From NCBI RefSeq assembly GCF_004352835.1, contig NZ_SJSB01000010.1, positions 1 through 64,000 on the forward strand: a stretch of DNA of 64,000 bases, given 5' to 3'. The notes under the pieces were generated by a model that ran no database searches, was not told the origin of the DNA, and saw nothing but the letters and a program-made list of their open reading frames with translations. Source of the DNA: Marinomonas flavescens. GTDB taxonomy: Bacteria; Pseudomonadota; Gammaproteobacteria; Pseudomonadales; Marinomonadaceae. Shown in pieces: positions 8,077 to 15,910 of this stretch (position 1 is its first letter; each line of letters opens with the position of its first letter). The translations under genes were made by a program, and so were the position numbers.

Positions 8077-9000
8077 ATGAAGCAGCCTATCCATCTCAAT
8101 GCATTAAGAGCCTTTGAAGCGAGCGCCAGACACCAGAGTTTTTCGGCCGCGGCAGAAGAGCTTAATGTTACCCCCGCCGCAGTCGGACAGCTCGTTCGAA
8201 CACTAGAAGAATGGCTGGATACGCCTCTATTCCACCGTATGAAAAGTGGTAAGGTGCGACTGATCTTAACCGAAGCCGCTGAAAAAGGGCTGCCTGACAT
8301 ACAGGCGGGATTTGACCGGCTCGCGTTCGGGCTGGAGCGATTAAAAGAAAGCACGGTAAGTGGCATCTTAACGGTCGCGGTGAGCCCAGCTTTTGCAGCC
8401 AAATGGCTGCTGCCCCGTTTGAACCGGTTTCAAGAGAGTTGCCCTGACACCGATGTTAGATTAGACACCAGTCTTAAACCTGTCGATTTCGCTGTTCAAG
8501 GGATCGATGTAGGCGTTCGCTATGGGCGCGGAGATTGGCCTGGACTGACCTCAGAAAAGCTGATGGAAGAAGAAGTCTATCCGGTCTGCTCTCCTGCTTT
8601 TTTACAGCAACACAATGGTTTTAATCACCCTAATGACTTGCTCCACGAAACCTTTATACACGACCTATCACTGGATACTTTTACCGGCTTTCCCACTTGG
8701 AGGGAATGGCTGCACCGAGCCGGAGTGACGCAAAAACCCACCGCACACAGCATTCAGATTAACAACTCAGCCGCCGTGTTACAGTCCACAATGGATGGCA
8801 GAGGCATCGCACTTGCTCGCAGCGTTATGGTGCGTGACGACCTTGCAGCAGGGCGCTTGATTCGACTCTTCCCCAACATACAATTCAACTCGCCATTGAC
8901 TTATTACGTCGTATACCGGCCAGAGCTAACGGAACTGAGCAAAATGAAAGCTTTTAAACATTGGCTCTTTAGTGAGATAGAAAAAAGTGGCGAGCTATAA
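8077..9000 (+). CDS. LysR-family regulator, GcvA-like
   Basis: The 307-residue protein has the GcvA-type N-terminal HTH (HLNALRAFEASARHQSFSAA then AEELNVTPAAVGQLVRTLE) and a LysR effector domain with the family segment FAVQGIDVGVRYGRGDWPGL. It is divergent from the cupin and amine oxidase genes with a 140-bp shared region, so it most likely regulates them. The MFS gene downstream is on the same strand and may also be in its regulon. Confidence 0.85.
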   Translation: MKQPIHLNALRAFEASARHQSFSAAAEELNVTPAAVGQLVRTLEEWLDTPLFHRMKSGKVRLILTEAAEKGLPDIQAGFDRLAFGLERLKESTVSGILTVAVSPAFAAKWLLPRLNRFQESCPDTDVRLDTSLKPVDFAVQGIDVGVRYGRGDWPGLTSEKLMEEEVYPVCSPAFLQQHNGFNHPNDLLHETFIHDLSLDTFTGFPTWREWLHRAGVTQKPTAHSIQINNSAAVLQSTMDGRGIALARSVMVRDDLAAGRLIRLFPNIQFNSPLTYYVVYRPELTELSKMKAFKHWLFSEIEKSGEL

Positions 9001-9111
9001 AGTTTTTCTATTCTAATCTTAAAGAAGTTCTATCTTGTTGGCATGGCCCACTCCGATTAGACTGAATATTCAAAGTCTCGGTCTACGGGCTTCACAAACA
9101 AGGAAAGAAGC

Positions 9112-10310
9112 GTGAATAGTAACACCCCTACCTTAGCACCAACACCAGAGGCCTTTGATAACCATAGCCATACATCGAATCTGTGGCGACTCGTGTTAGC
9201 CCAAGCACTTTCTGGGGCGAACATTATGCTACTGGTGCCATTGTTGGCAGTATGCTGTCTCCTTCTCCTTTACTAGCAACACTGCCGATTACTATTTTCG
9301 TATTGGGAATGGCAGCGTGTGTATTGCCGATTGGACAACTAGCACGCAAGCACGGCCGCCAAGCCTCATTTATGGTTGGCACAGGAGCGGGTGTATTAAC
9401 TGGGCTGCTCGCGATTGTGGCTCTGCTTTATGACTCTTTTTGGCTGTATTGTGTTTCCACCTTCTTAGGTGGCGCTTACGCTGCGGTCATACTTTCATTT
9501 CGCTTTGCCGCGACCGATGGTTTGCCCGCCAATAGACGACCACAGGCACTGTCTTTGGTTATGGCTGGCGGTATTGCCGCTGGGATCATCGGCTCCCAGC
9601 TCGTCACTCACACAATGAACCTGTGGTCAGCGCAAATGTTCGCGGCCACCTTTTTGGGGCAAGCGCTTGTCGCCGCCATTGCCGGCATTATTTTACTTGG
9701 CGTTAAATCCCCTAAACCTGCTAAACATCAGCAATATGAAGGCCGCCCACTTGCTAATATTGCCCTACAGCCGCGTTTCATCAGCGCCGTAGTTTGTGGT
9801 GCAGCGTCTTATATGGTGATGAATTTTTTGATGACCTCAGCGCCACTGGCTATGCACATGCATGGACATAGTCAAGAAGCATCAAATTTGGGCATGCAGT
9901 GGCATGTTATCGCCATGTATTTACCTAGCTTTTTTACCGGCAAGCTCATTGTACGTTTTGGGGCGATACGTATTTCAGCTTTTGGTATTAGCTTAACCGC
10001 ATTGTCGGCTGTTATTGGCTTCTTCGGTGAAGGGGTTTACCACTTTTGGGCACTATTGATTTTATTAGGAGTGGGTTGGAATTTTGGCTTTTTAGGCGCT
10101 TCTGCGCTGGTGTTAGAATGCCACCGACCAGAAGAGAAAAATCAGGTTCAATCCCTGAATGACTTCATTATCTTTGGCCTGATGGCGCTTGGTTCACTGT
10201 TATCAGGGGGAATATTAAGCAGCTACGGATGGCATATTGTTTTATGGGCGTCTTTTACGCCATTATTGCCCGCTGCCATCATATTAATACTTGCTAAACG
10301 TAAGGCTTAG
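9112..10310 (+). pseudogene. MFS transporter with N-terminal frameshift
   Basis: A GTG at 9112 preceded by AGGAAAG opens a frame giving a hydrophilic leader and then NLWRLVLAQALSGAN, which is a typical first helix of this MFS group; the frame stops soon after. From about 9228 the family homology continues in another frame (YATGAIVGSMLSPSPLLATL and onward), with the loop signature GQLARKHGRQASF and about eleven further helices to a normal C-terminus. One base gained or two lost near 9220-9230 would restore a protein of about 400 residues. The internal GTG at 9183 has no ribosome binding site and would omit helix 1. Alternatives are a sequencing error or a programmed shift. Confidence 0.65.
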
Positions 10311-10316
10311 AGAGTA

Positions 10317-10348
10317 ACGCGCTTTTCATTGATTCATGGAAAGCGCTG
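10317..10348. terminator. Terminator-like hairpin between convergent genes
   Basis: GCGCTTTTCAT and ATGGAAAGCGC pair around the loop TGATTC, between the convergent MFS and cyclodeaminase-family genes. There is no long T-run, so efficiency is uncertain. Confidence 0.5.
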
Positions 10349-10371
10349 CTCGTTAACTCAGATAAACCGAG

Positions 10372-11337
10372 TTACAGCTTAAGTCCGTCGACCACGACAC
10401 TGGCGATGGCTAGATCTTGAGCCCCCATTCCGGTCAAATCAACAACAGTTAATTTTGCGCGACTAAAATCCACTGCTGAGTGCTTTCCAGCTAATAAGTC
10501 TGGCAAGCTAATAGCGGCATCTTCTGCCACCATACCAGCGCGAACCGCGACACCGAAATCGCCATGAGCAAGACACTGATCGTGATTATCAGTGACTATA
10601 ACATCGGCATGTTTCATGATCTCAGGAGCAATCTCATTCTTACCAGGGCTGTCGGCTCCCACCGCCACAATATGTAGCTCATCAGGCAGGTCACTCAGGT
10701 TAATTAATGGCTCTGTAGATGGCGTCACCGTGACCAAGATATTACTTACCTGGCAGACATCATAAGCGGTTGTCATGGCCGCCGCGGTTAATCCCAACTC
10801 CTTATTAAGCCGCTCACATAACTCAAGGCTTGCGGCATAATGTCGGCCATATACAACAACCTTAGTAAGGCCAAGATGATGAGATATTAAAGCTGCTTGC
10901 CAGTAAGCCTGCGACCCTGTGCCAATAATCCCCAAGCAAGCGTCTTGGCCAACAGGTTTAAGCCCCGCCGCCAATGCACCCGCTGCCGCAGTACGGATTT
11001 GAGTTAACCAGCCTTCGTCTTGCAACAAAGCAACTGGGCTCCCTGTTTGACTCGACATCACCAGTAACAATCCATTGTTAGCGGGCAAGCCAATTTCTGC
11101 GTTCTGGTAAAACCCCGCTGCTATCTTGATAACAAAGTAAGGATGACCTTGCTGTTGTGCAGATTTCACATGACAGTCGCCAAAGAAGCTTCCATCGTCT
11201 TTGGTAAATAGCATCTGCATGGGACTTGGCTGATCAATTAAGCCCCCTGAGAAAGCAATCAATGCTTCCCTTACCGCATCAATACTGTTTGGCAGTGACA
11301 CTAAAGGCATTATTTCTTCTAACTGAACAATACGCAT
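10372..11337 (-). CDS. Ornithine cyclodeaminase / mu-crystallin family protein
   Basis: A 321-residue protein with the family's central NAD-binding motif LGIIGTGSQAYWQAALI (about residues 133-150) and the preceding LLQDEGWLTQIRTAAAGALA segment containing the conserved arginine. Family members are ornithine cyclodeaminases, alanine dehydrogenases or ketimine/pyrroline-2-carboxylate reductases; the sequence alone does not decide. It follows an aminotransferase gene with a 5-bp gap, so both probably act on one amino acid or imine. Confidence 0.8.
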   Translation of the reverse strand: MRIVQLEEIMPLVSLPNSIDAVREALIAFSGGLIDQPSPMQMLFTKDDGSFFGDCHVKSAQQQGHPYFVIKIAAGFYQNAEIGLPANNGLLLVMSSQTGSPVALLQDEGWLTQIRTAAAGALAAGLKPVGQDACLGIIGTGSQAYWQAALISHHLGLTKVVVYGRHYAASLELCERLNKELGLTAAAMTTAYDVCQVSNILVTVTPSTEPLINLSDLPDELHIVAVGADSPGKNEIAPEIMKHADVIVTDNHDQCLAHGDFGVAVRAGMVAEDAAISLPDLLAGKHSAVDFSRAKLTVVDLTGMGAQDLAIASVVVDGLKL

Positions 11338-11342
11338 GGAAT

Positions 11343-12518
11343 CTACCTTGAAAATTCAGAGAAATGTGTTTCAAAATGCTTACGCATCGCCATCAAGCCG
11401 TCTTTGAAAATAACATCTCGACCAAAGCCAATTCTAAATCGATCCAAAGGCACATCGGTTAAGTCAGAGCCATAAATAGAGGAAGGCAGCAACAGGACTC
11501 CACTGTCGTCGATCAATGACTGGCAAAAAGTTTCCACATTACCAGGACCGGTATATTGAGGAAATGCCACACAGCCGCCAAGCGGTCGCTGCCATTGAAT
11601 CAGCCCAGGGAAATCATCAAATAAGGCTTCTAAAAGCACTACGTTTTCTGTCATCAGATCACGGTTTCTAGTAAGAATCGACTGACGGTTTTTCAGCGCA
11701 ATAATCGACAGGGTTTCAGAAGGCGCTGAATTACAAATAGACAAAAAGTGCTTATAGCGCTCGACTTTTTCTAACATCGCTTTGTCTTTTGTGGCAATCC
11801 AGCCAATTCTCAGACCAGGCAAGCCGTATGCCTTGGACATGACATTTAATGAAATGCCTTTTTCGTAGACATCGGCAATTTGTGGTGATTGATCGTTAAG
11901 GTCGAGTTCGACCCCTCGATAAACCTCATCTGATAAAATATAAATACCTTTATCGCGGCATAATTCGATCAGCTCGTTCATCTCTTGTTCAGCGATTAAA
12001 TGCCCAGTTGGGTTATGGGGAAAATTCAGTGAAACCAACTTGGTATTAGGTCGTATCGCCGCTTTAATTGCCTCTATATCGAGATACCAACCGCCTGGTT
12101 TGCTTGCATCTTCGACCATTGGAACCCCGGTCACGTCACACACACTTAAAGGGATGGTTTCTGCACTTTGATAGTTTGGTGTCGGTACAATGGCGTGATC
12201 TTCTGGGCTAAGAATACACTTAGACACCGCATAAATACCCTCTCCTGCACCCGCAAGACAAAGAATATCGGTTGCATCCATCGTATTGTAGGTTTTTGCG
12301 ATCTCAACTCGTAATGCATCGGATCCCCAGGTTTGCGTGTAACCTAACCATAGATTTTCAAAGGCCTCACGGTCTTCTTCTGACGCCATGCCCAACAGCG
12401 TACTGAGCGACATACTCTCAAGATCTGACGCCGTCATATGGTGCTTCGCGGTGAACTCCCACTTAGAAAAGTACACTTCCAATTCAAAGTTTCTCATCGG
12501 CTTTGAGCTTGTCATCAT
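11343..12518 (-). CDS. Class I/II PLP-dependent aminotransferase
   Basis: A 391-residue fold-type I enzyme. Visible family marks are the PLP phosphate region LAGAGEGIYAVSK, the N-P-T-G motif (SLNFPHNPTGHLI), the D-E-V-Y segment (ILSDEVYRG) and the Schiff-base lysine in NVMSKAYGLPGLRIGW. The C-terminal arginine that binds the substrate carboxylate is in LDRFRIGFGR. GAAGGAATAACAG precedes the ATG. It is the first gene of a two-gene operon with the cyclodeaminase-family protein. Substrate unknown. Confidence 0.85.
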   Translation of the reverse strand: MMTSSKPMRNFELEVYFSKWEFTAKHHMTASDLESMSLSTLLGMASEEDREAFENLWLGYTQTWGSDALRVEIAKTYNTMDATDILCLAGAGEGIYAVSKCILSPEDHAIVPTPNYQSAETIPLSVCDVTGVPMVEDASKPGGWYLDIEAIKAAIRPNTKLVSLNFPHNPTGHLIAEQEMNELIELCRDKGIYILSDEVYRGVELDLNDQSPQIADVYEKGISLNVMSKAYGLPGLRIGWIATKDKAMLEKVERYKHFLSICNSAPSETLSIIALKNRQSILTRNRDLMTENVVLLEALFDDFPGLIQWQRPLGGCVAFPQYTGPGNVETFCQSLIDDSGVLLLPSSIYGSDLTDVPLDRFRIGFGRDVIFKDGLMAMRKHFETHFSEFSR

Positions 12519-12637
12519 CTGTTATTCCTTCCTAAGTATTGTCATTTGACCAGCGTGCGCTGGCGGCTTTAGGAGAGAATATGGGAGTTTCTATCATTAG
12601 TATAATTAACACTGCTTATGTCACATAAGGAGAGATA

Positions 12638-12760
12638 ATGAATAAACTTACACTCGTTGAGCCCATAGTACTTAGCGGTAAAATTTACCCTAATGGCTTC
12701 GCCATAGGTCAGCTCACGAGCAACAGACAGCTGACACACATATTCCCGCCTTCGATTTAA
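12638..12760 (+). CDS. Small unknown protein, 40 aa
   Basis: A strong ribosome binding site (AAGGAGAG, 5 bp before ATG) precedes a 40-codon frame beginning MNKLTLVEPIVLSGK and ending HIFPPSI. It is divergent from the aminotransferase operon. It could be a genuine small protein, a leader peptide, or the 5' stub of a lost gene. No family was recognised. Confidence 0.4.
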   Translation: MNKLTLVEPIVLSGKIYPNGFAIGQLTSNRQLTHIFPPSI

Positions 12761-13071
12761 ATAACGGCACATTCAAATCGTATCATGATGTGAATATAGT
12801 ATTTATTCATATCAAATATTGATGTGAATAAGGCAGGCTTTCTCATCACTCAAAATCGAAGCTGCCATGCCTGCCCTAGCTCATTACTAGTAACACGCTC
12901 ACATCTTCTTCTGTAAGTGACTTAGCGCAGCCCCATCAACAATGCCAAACCTATGTTCTTCGCGCTTCGTATTGCCCAAAGAGCGTGCCATTTCAACCAG
13001 CATGTTTGGACGAGTGAAATGAAGGCAACATGGATAGGAAAAGATTGGATTGTTTGGTAGCGCTGAAAAAC
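12761..13071. other. Gene-poor stretch with a possible remnant
   Basis: On the minus strand, about 13029-12899, one frame reads HFTRPNMLVEMARSLGNTKR then EEHRFGIVDGAALSHLQKKM and stop. It has a protein-like composition but no start signal or known family, so it may be the 3' end of a lost gene. The rest shows nothing I can support. Confidence 0.25.
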
Positions 13072-13095
13072 AAAAAAAGCCGCAATCAAGCGGCT
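13072..13095 (-). terminator. Terminator of the 50-aa protein gene
   Basis: GCCGC (13079-13083) and GCGGC (13090-13094) form a stem with loop AATCAA. On the minus strand it is followed by a seven-T run. It lies 28 bp after the stop codon of the small gene at 13123. Confidence 0.8.
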
Positions 13096-13122
13096 CTTAT
13101 AAAAGTCATGTTCGTCTGTCTA

Positions 13123-13275
13123 TTAGAACATTTTCTTCGCTTTTTCGAGCATTTGTTGCTGCTCTTTTATCGCTTCTCTGGCGATCCGATCAAAAAACTT
13201 GCGTTTTTCTGCAGATTTCGCATATCGAAAAAAGTCAGAAAAAGGCGTCGATTTCACTTTCTCTTTTTTAGCCAT
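13123..13275 (-). CDS. Small basic protein, 50 aa, function unknown
   Basis: ATG at 13275 follows AAGGAG at a somewhat long spacing and opens a 50-codon frame: MAKKEKVKSTPFSDFFRYAK, then a second half rich in K, E and Q with the pattern of one amphipathic helix (FFDRIAREAIKEQQQMLEKA). A clean terminator follows, so the gene, its binding site and its terminator form a complete unit. No homologous family comes to mind with certainty. It sits just downstream of the TAC operon in the same orientation and could be cotranscribed with it or independent. Confidence 0.65.
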   Translation of the reverse strand: MAKKEKVKSTPFSDFFRYAKSAEKRKFFDRIAREAIKEQQQMLEKAKKMF

Positions 13276-13361
13276 CAGCATCTTGAATCTCCTTAACTAT
13301 CGTAGACCTACAATAGTCTCTAATTGCTCAAAATAATTTCTGTAAGCTATATAAATTGAAA

Positions 13362-13820
13362 TTATTTACTAAATTGTACAGTAGGTAATACAACACGGGG
13401 CAAACGAAGACGCTCACATTGCGAGCTTAGAAATTCACGCCAGTAAGGCCAAACGTGAAAGCTGGCGTTGTGCTGGGCAAATTCATCAATACAGTCTTGC
13501 TCTAGCTCTTCAGTCATTTGATATTCAGCAATAAAATCCGCTTCAACAAAAGCTTTGACGTCTAGTTCCTCATTGTCATTGGGAGTAACCCATCGAGTAC
13601 CTAGGCGAACATAAATTCTAACGAGTAAACCATTTTCATGTGTTTTCAGCACTTCACTTTTTCGTACTGAGTGCATCTGCTGAACAAGCAACTCATTTAA
13701 CTCGGTTGATTTAGGATCAAAATCGTCTTCGCATTGTGCTTGTGTCGATTTTAAGTAAACGTCCTGAATCTTAAGGTTCTCTATGGCTTGCTGTAATTTC
13801 TTACTGACTTTAGCCACCAT
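13362..13820 (-). CDS. SecB-like chaperone of a TAC module
   Basis: The protein (152 residues from the ATG at 13820, chosen because GAGG lies 6 bp upstream) ends with the SecB-type signature FHVWPYWREFLSSQCERLRL followed by PRVVLPTV. The N-terminal half has the strand-rich SecB core. It is the third gene of an operon with a toxin and an MqsA-like antitoxin and overlaps the antitoxin gene by 11 bp. In toxin-antitoxin-chaperone systems a solitary SecB-like protein protects an unstable antitoxin. Here it is linked to such genes and is not next to secretion genes, so that role is preferred over general export. Confidence 0.8.
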   Translation of the reverse strand: MVAKVSKKLQQAIENLKIQDVYLKSTQAQCEDDFDPKSTELNELLVQQMHSVRKSEVLKTHENGLLVRIYVRLGTRWVTPNDNEELDVKAFVEADFIAEYQMTEELEQDCIDEFAQHNASFHVWPYWREFLSSQCERLRLPRVVLPTVQFSK

Positions 13821-14346
13821 AAGACGCCTCATTTTCTATCGAGTGTGACGTACGAATCACAGTTCTTAGCTTCGTTTTCTGTTTTGTAAAATTAACAACA
13901 GCCACGTTGTCCCAGCGAATTGTATGCTTAGGTTGAACACCTGCTTTTGCCATAAGTCTCTCTAAGGCAATGGGCACTTCATCGGCCATTCGCAGTAATT
14001 TGTCCATCGCATCAGATTGCATGACATCGTCACTTTCATATTTCGAGAAAGCCACTGGGCCACCGCCAAATACTTTTGCCGCTTCTTCTTGGCTCAAACC
14101 CCAAGCCTTGCGAAGGTCTCGTACCTGCTTACCTGTTAATAAACCTTGCACCTGTTTTTTAAAGGCAATCATAGCGCGCTTATTCAAACGCGCTTCTGTA
14201 GCACCAGCTTGCTCACTACCACAAGCGTCACACTCAGCGAAATGACTTTCAATACGGCCTTGTTGGCCTAAATGCTCAACATCTATCCATTCAGTTTGAG
14301 TATGTAATTGCCCAGCTTCACAAATCGGACACATTCTTTGTTTCAT
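13810..14346 (-). CDS. MqsA-like antitoxin with chaperone-addiction tail
   Basis: The 178-residue protein starts with a zinc-binding domain (CPIC at residues 6-9 and CDAC further on) and continues with an Xre-type HTH (LTGKQVRDLRKAWGLSQEEA then AKVFGGGPVAFSKYE). This is the MqsA architecture. About 45 extra residues follow the HTH (from KHTIRWDN to the end), which is where TAC antitoxins carry the disordered segment recognised by the SecB-like chaperone. It is preceded by the toxin gene (9-bp gap) and overlaps the chaperone gene. It probably also represses the operon. Confidence 0.8.
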   Translation of the reverse strand: MKQRMCPICEAGQLHTQTEWIDVEHLGQQGRIESHFAECDACGSEQAGATEARLNKRAMIAFKKQVQGLLTGKQVRDLRKAWGLSQEEAAKVFGGGPVAFSKYESDDVMQSDAMDKLLRMADEVPIALERLMAKAGVQPKHTIRWDNVAVVNFTKQKTKLRTVIRTSHSIENEASYGG

Positions 14347-14355
14347 AACACTCCC

Positions 14356-14808
14356 CTACTGCGACAAATGGCAAGAGACAAGTAGCAATAACTTCCCTGT
14401 CTTACCTATCGCAAATTTCACATAATATTCGTAACGCATATCTCTATAGGCATGGTCATTCCATTCATCGCGATATAAACGGTAACTATCACAAGCCGCC
14501 CAAGGACCTGTTGGTTTCTGTACACACCATTCAGAATTGATGTATTCGCCTGTCAGTAAGGCTTGTTTCAACAGTTCACGCACATCGGCAATATCAAAGG
14601 CCAACCGCTCAACATCATGTATGCACTTACGAGTCCACAAATTTGTTTTATTGTCACCCTGAGCCAGAATCGCGAGCACATCGGCAACCTCATAAAGAGG
14701 GCCACTTCTTATTCGAGACCTTCCACTGCCAACTTCTGCAGGTGGTAGCCCCTCATAAGCGCTAATATTTAATGCATTATTTACCATAATGGTAACTATA
14801 TCCAGCAA
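14356..14808 (-). CDS. Predicted toxin of the TAC module
   Basis: A 150-residue product, upstream of an MqsA-like antitoxin. The C-terminus (YYVKFAIGKTGKLLLLVSCH) and a central block (DVLAILAQGDNKTNLWTRKC) are the best candidate core. I cannot decide between an MqsR-type RNase and an ADP-ribosyltransferase of the CmdT type, both found with MqsA-like antitoxins and SecB-like chaperones. The start is a TTG at 14808 with GAGG somewhat far upstream; ATG at 14787 is the alternative but has no binding site. Expected to be held inactive by the antitoxin and released when the chaperone is diverted. Confidence 0.65.
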   Translation of the reverse strand: MLDIVTIMVNNALNISAYEGLPPAEVGSGRSRIRSGPLYEVADVLAILAQGDNKTNLWTRKCIHDVERLAFDIADVRELLKQALLTGEYINSEWCVQKPTGPWAACDSYRLYRDEWNDHAYRDMRYEYYVKFAIGKTGKLLLLVSCHLSQ

Positions 14809-14833
14809 TATTCATTCTTTCCTCAGTTGATAC

Positions 14834-14857
14834 AAAAAAGAGATCTGAACTCTTTTT
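14834..14857 (-). terminator. Terminator hairpin downstream of the hsdS scar
   Basis: AAAAAGAG and CTCTTTTT pair around the loop ATCTGAA. It lies just after the stop codon of the hsdS 3' remnant on the minus strand and just before the toxin gene. It looks like the original end of an hsd operon. Confidence 0.6.
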
Positions 14858-14879
14858 CGCCCCGATTCCCGGTACAATA

Positions 14880-14956
14880 CTACAAAGCTTGCTCGATTAA
14901 CGCATCGGCAAGTTGCCGTTGCGTGGTTTGCGCGTAAGGGGCTTCCTCTCCACTCT
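14880..14956 (-). pseudogene. 3' remnant of hsdS
   Basis: The minus strand encodes EAPYAQTTQRQLADALIEQA then L and a stop. The C-terminus of the intact HsdS at 33803 reads DAQTTQLHLADTLVKEAL, with the same spacing to the stop. Only about 25 codons remain. The remnant is followed by a terminator and then the TAC operon, so a type I restriction operon once ended here. Confidence 0.6.
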
Positions 14957-15230
14957 AGCCTTCCAGCTTCTGAGATAACAACTTAAACTCTTCTTTGATC
15001 TTCTGGTTTTGGAACTCTCTCACATCGGGAATTTGCAGACTAATCAGTTTACCGAAGTTATTCGCGCCATCGCTGATCAAGCTAGACACTGCCGAGCTTA
15101 ATGACACAGTCTTATAGCGCCATACCATAATATTTCTTAGCATGCTCTAAGCTCTCTCCAGTCTGACTGGTCAGCTCTTCCAACTTTAGCGTTTCGCCTA
15201 GTAGTAGCTTAGTAGTAGCTTAGTAGTAGC
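14955..15230 (-). pseudogene. Frameshifted fragment of an unknown gene
   Basis: Two overlapping minus-strand frames carry protein-like sequence: GETLKLEELTSQTGESLEHA then KKYYGMAL and stop at about 15135, and a second frame continuing with YKTVSLSSAVSSLISDGANN and ending KLLSQKLEG at 14955. They read as one helical protein broken by a frameshift. It is abruptly joined to the hsdS remnant on one side and to a tandem repeat on the other. A phasin-like origin was considered but not supported. Confidence 0.35.
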
Positions 15231-15235
15231 TTAGT
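15199..15235 (+). repeat. 11-bp tandem repeat, three units
   Basis: TAGTAGTAGCT occurs three times in direct succession (15199-15209, 15210-15220, 15221-15231) followed by TAGTC. It probably arose by slippage next to decayed coding sequence. Confidence 0.8.
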
Positions 15236-15695
15236 CTACAAGCTTTGCTCATATCTAGAGGCCAGTACTTTCTTAAAACGGTACTCTTGTTGCTTACTTT
15301 TCTCTTCGGCTATTTTATCTTCTAAACTACGATATTTCTCACTTCTCCCTCAACAATATAACCATTCATACATCCATGATCCTAGGATACACATCTCATC
15401 TAACATTACAAAAGACTGAGTATTTAACATGGAATACAACACGCTCCTCACAGGGGTATAAATAACATTGAATCACCTAAAACTCTTTTGCTTGAGCAAG
15501 TAATACTAGTAGGTGACAAAGACTGATGAATCAAAATCTAAGTACGCACCATTAATCGAGTAGTGGCGTCTAGTCCAACTAAAATAGTGTGGAAAGATTC
15601 TGAGTTTTACAAGGTAAGGAAAATCGTTTGATGATAAAGCTTTTCTGAAAAAAGATGGTGTGCCAATGGCTGAGAATTAGACTGCTCGTTATGTT
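15236..15695. other. Decayed intergenic stretch
   Basis: Apart from the dispersed repeat at 15377-15406, I see only short interrupted frames here, some on the plus strand leading into the IS66-like remnant. No intact gene or RNA is supported. Confidence 0.35.
15377..15406 (+). repeat. Dispersed repeat, copy 1
   Basis: The stretch beginning TGATCCTAGGATACACATC is closely matched at 32514-32545 (TGATTCTAAGATACACGCAT and onward), with only a few changes and a 2-bp insertion over 30 bp. Both copies lie near scars of type I restriction and SecB-like genes. Confidence 0.5.
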
Positions 15696-15776
15696 CGTAC
15701 TAACCCGAAACATAAACCATTATCGAAAGATCTTCCTTGTGAAATCAGAATCGTCAAACGATGTCGAAGCGGATGA
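15696..15776 (+). pseudogene. IS66-like transposase remnant
   Basis: The frame RTNPKHKPLSKDLPCEIRIV followed by KRCRSG and a stop resembles the N-terminal region of IS66 TnpC, where a basic stretch leads into a P-L-P-x-x-L-P-R-E motif. Only about 26 codons are left and no ends are visible. Confidence 0.35.
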
Positions 15777-15910
15777 GTAAGTATTTAACGGCCCTTGCCT
15801 GACCGAATGCATCAAAGGCAATAATATTAATTAACAATTGGAGACCAGAGCAAACGACTTCAATTAAGTAAAAGTCGGTTGCTCTGATTCAACCAATCAG
15901 ACACAACTAA

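Noticed and set aside
12569..12772. 67-codon minus-strand frame
   Set aside because: It overlaps antisense to the plus-strand small frame with the good ribosome binding site and has no start signal of its own.
13030..13296. Two overlapping plus-strand frames of 73-88 codons
   Set aside because: They are antisense to the 50-aa gene and its terminator; their phenylalanine- and leucine-rich products are shadows.
15199..15235. Short repeats that might be a CRISPR
   Set aside because: The three 11-bp units are directly adjacent without spacers and no cas gene is near. No CRISPR array was seen anywhere in the window.
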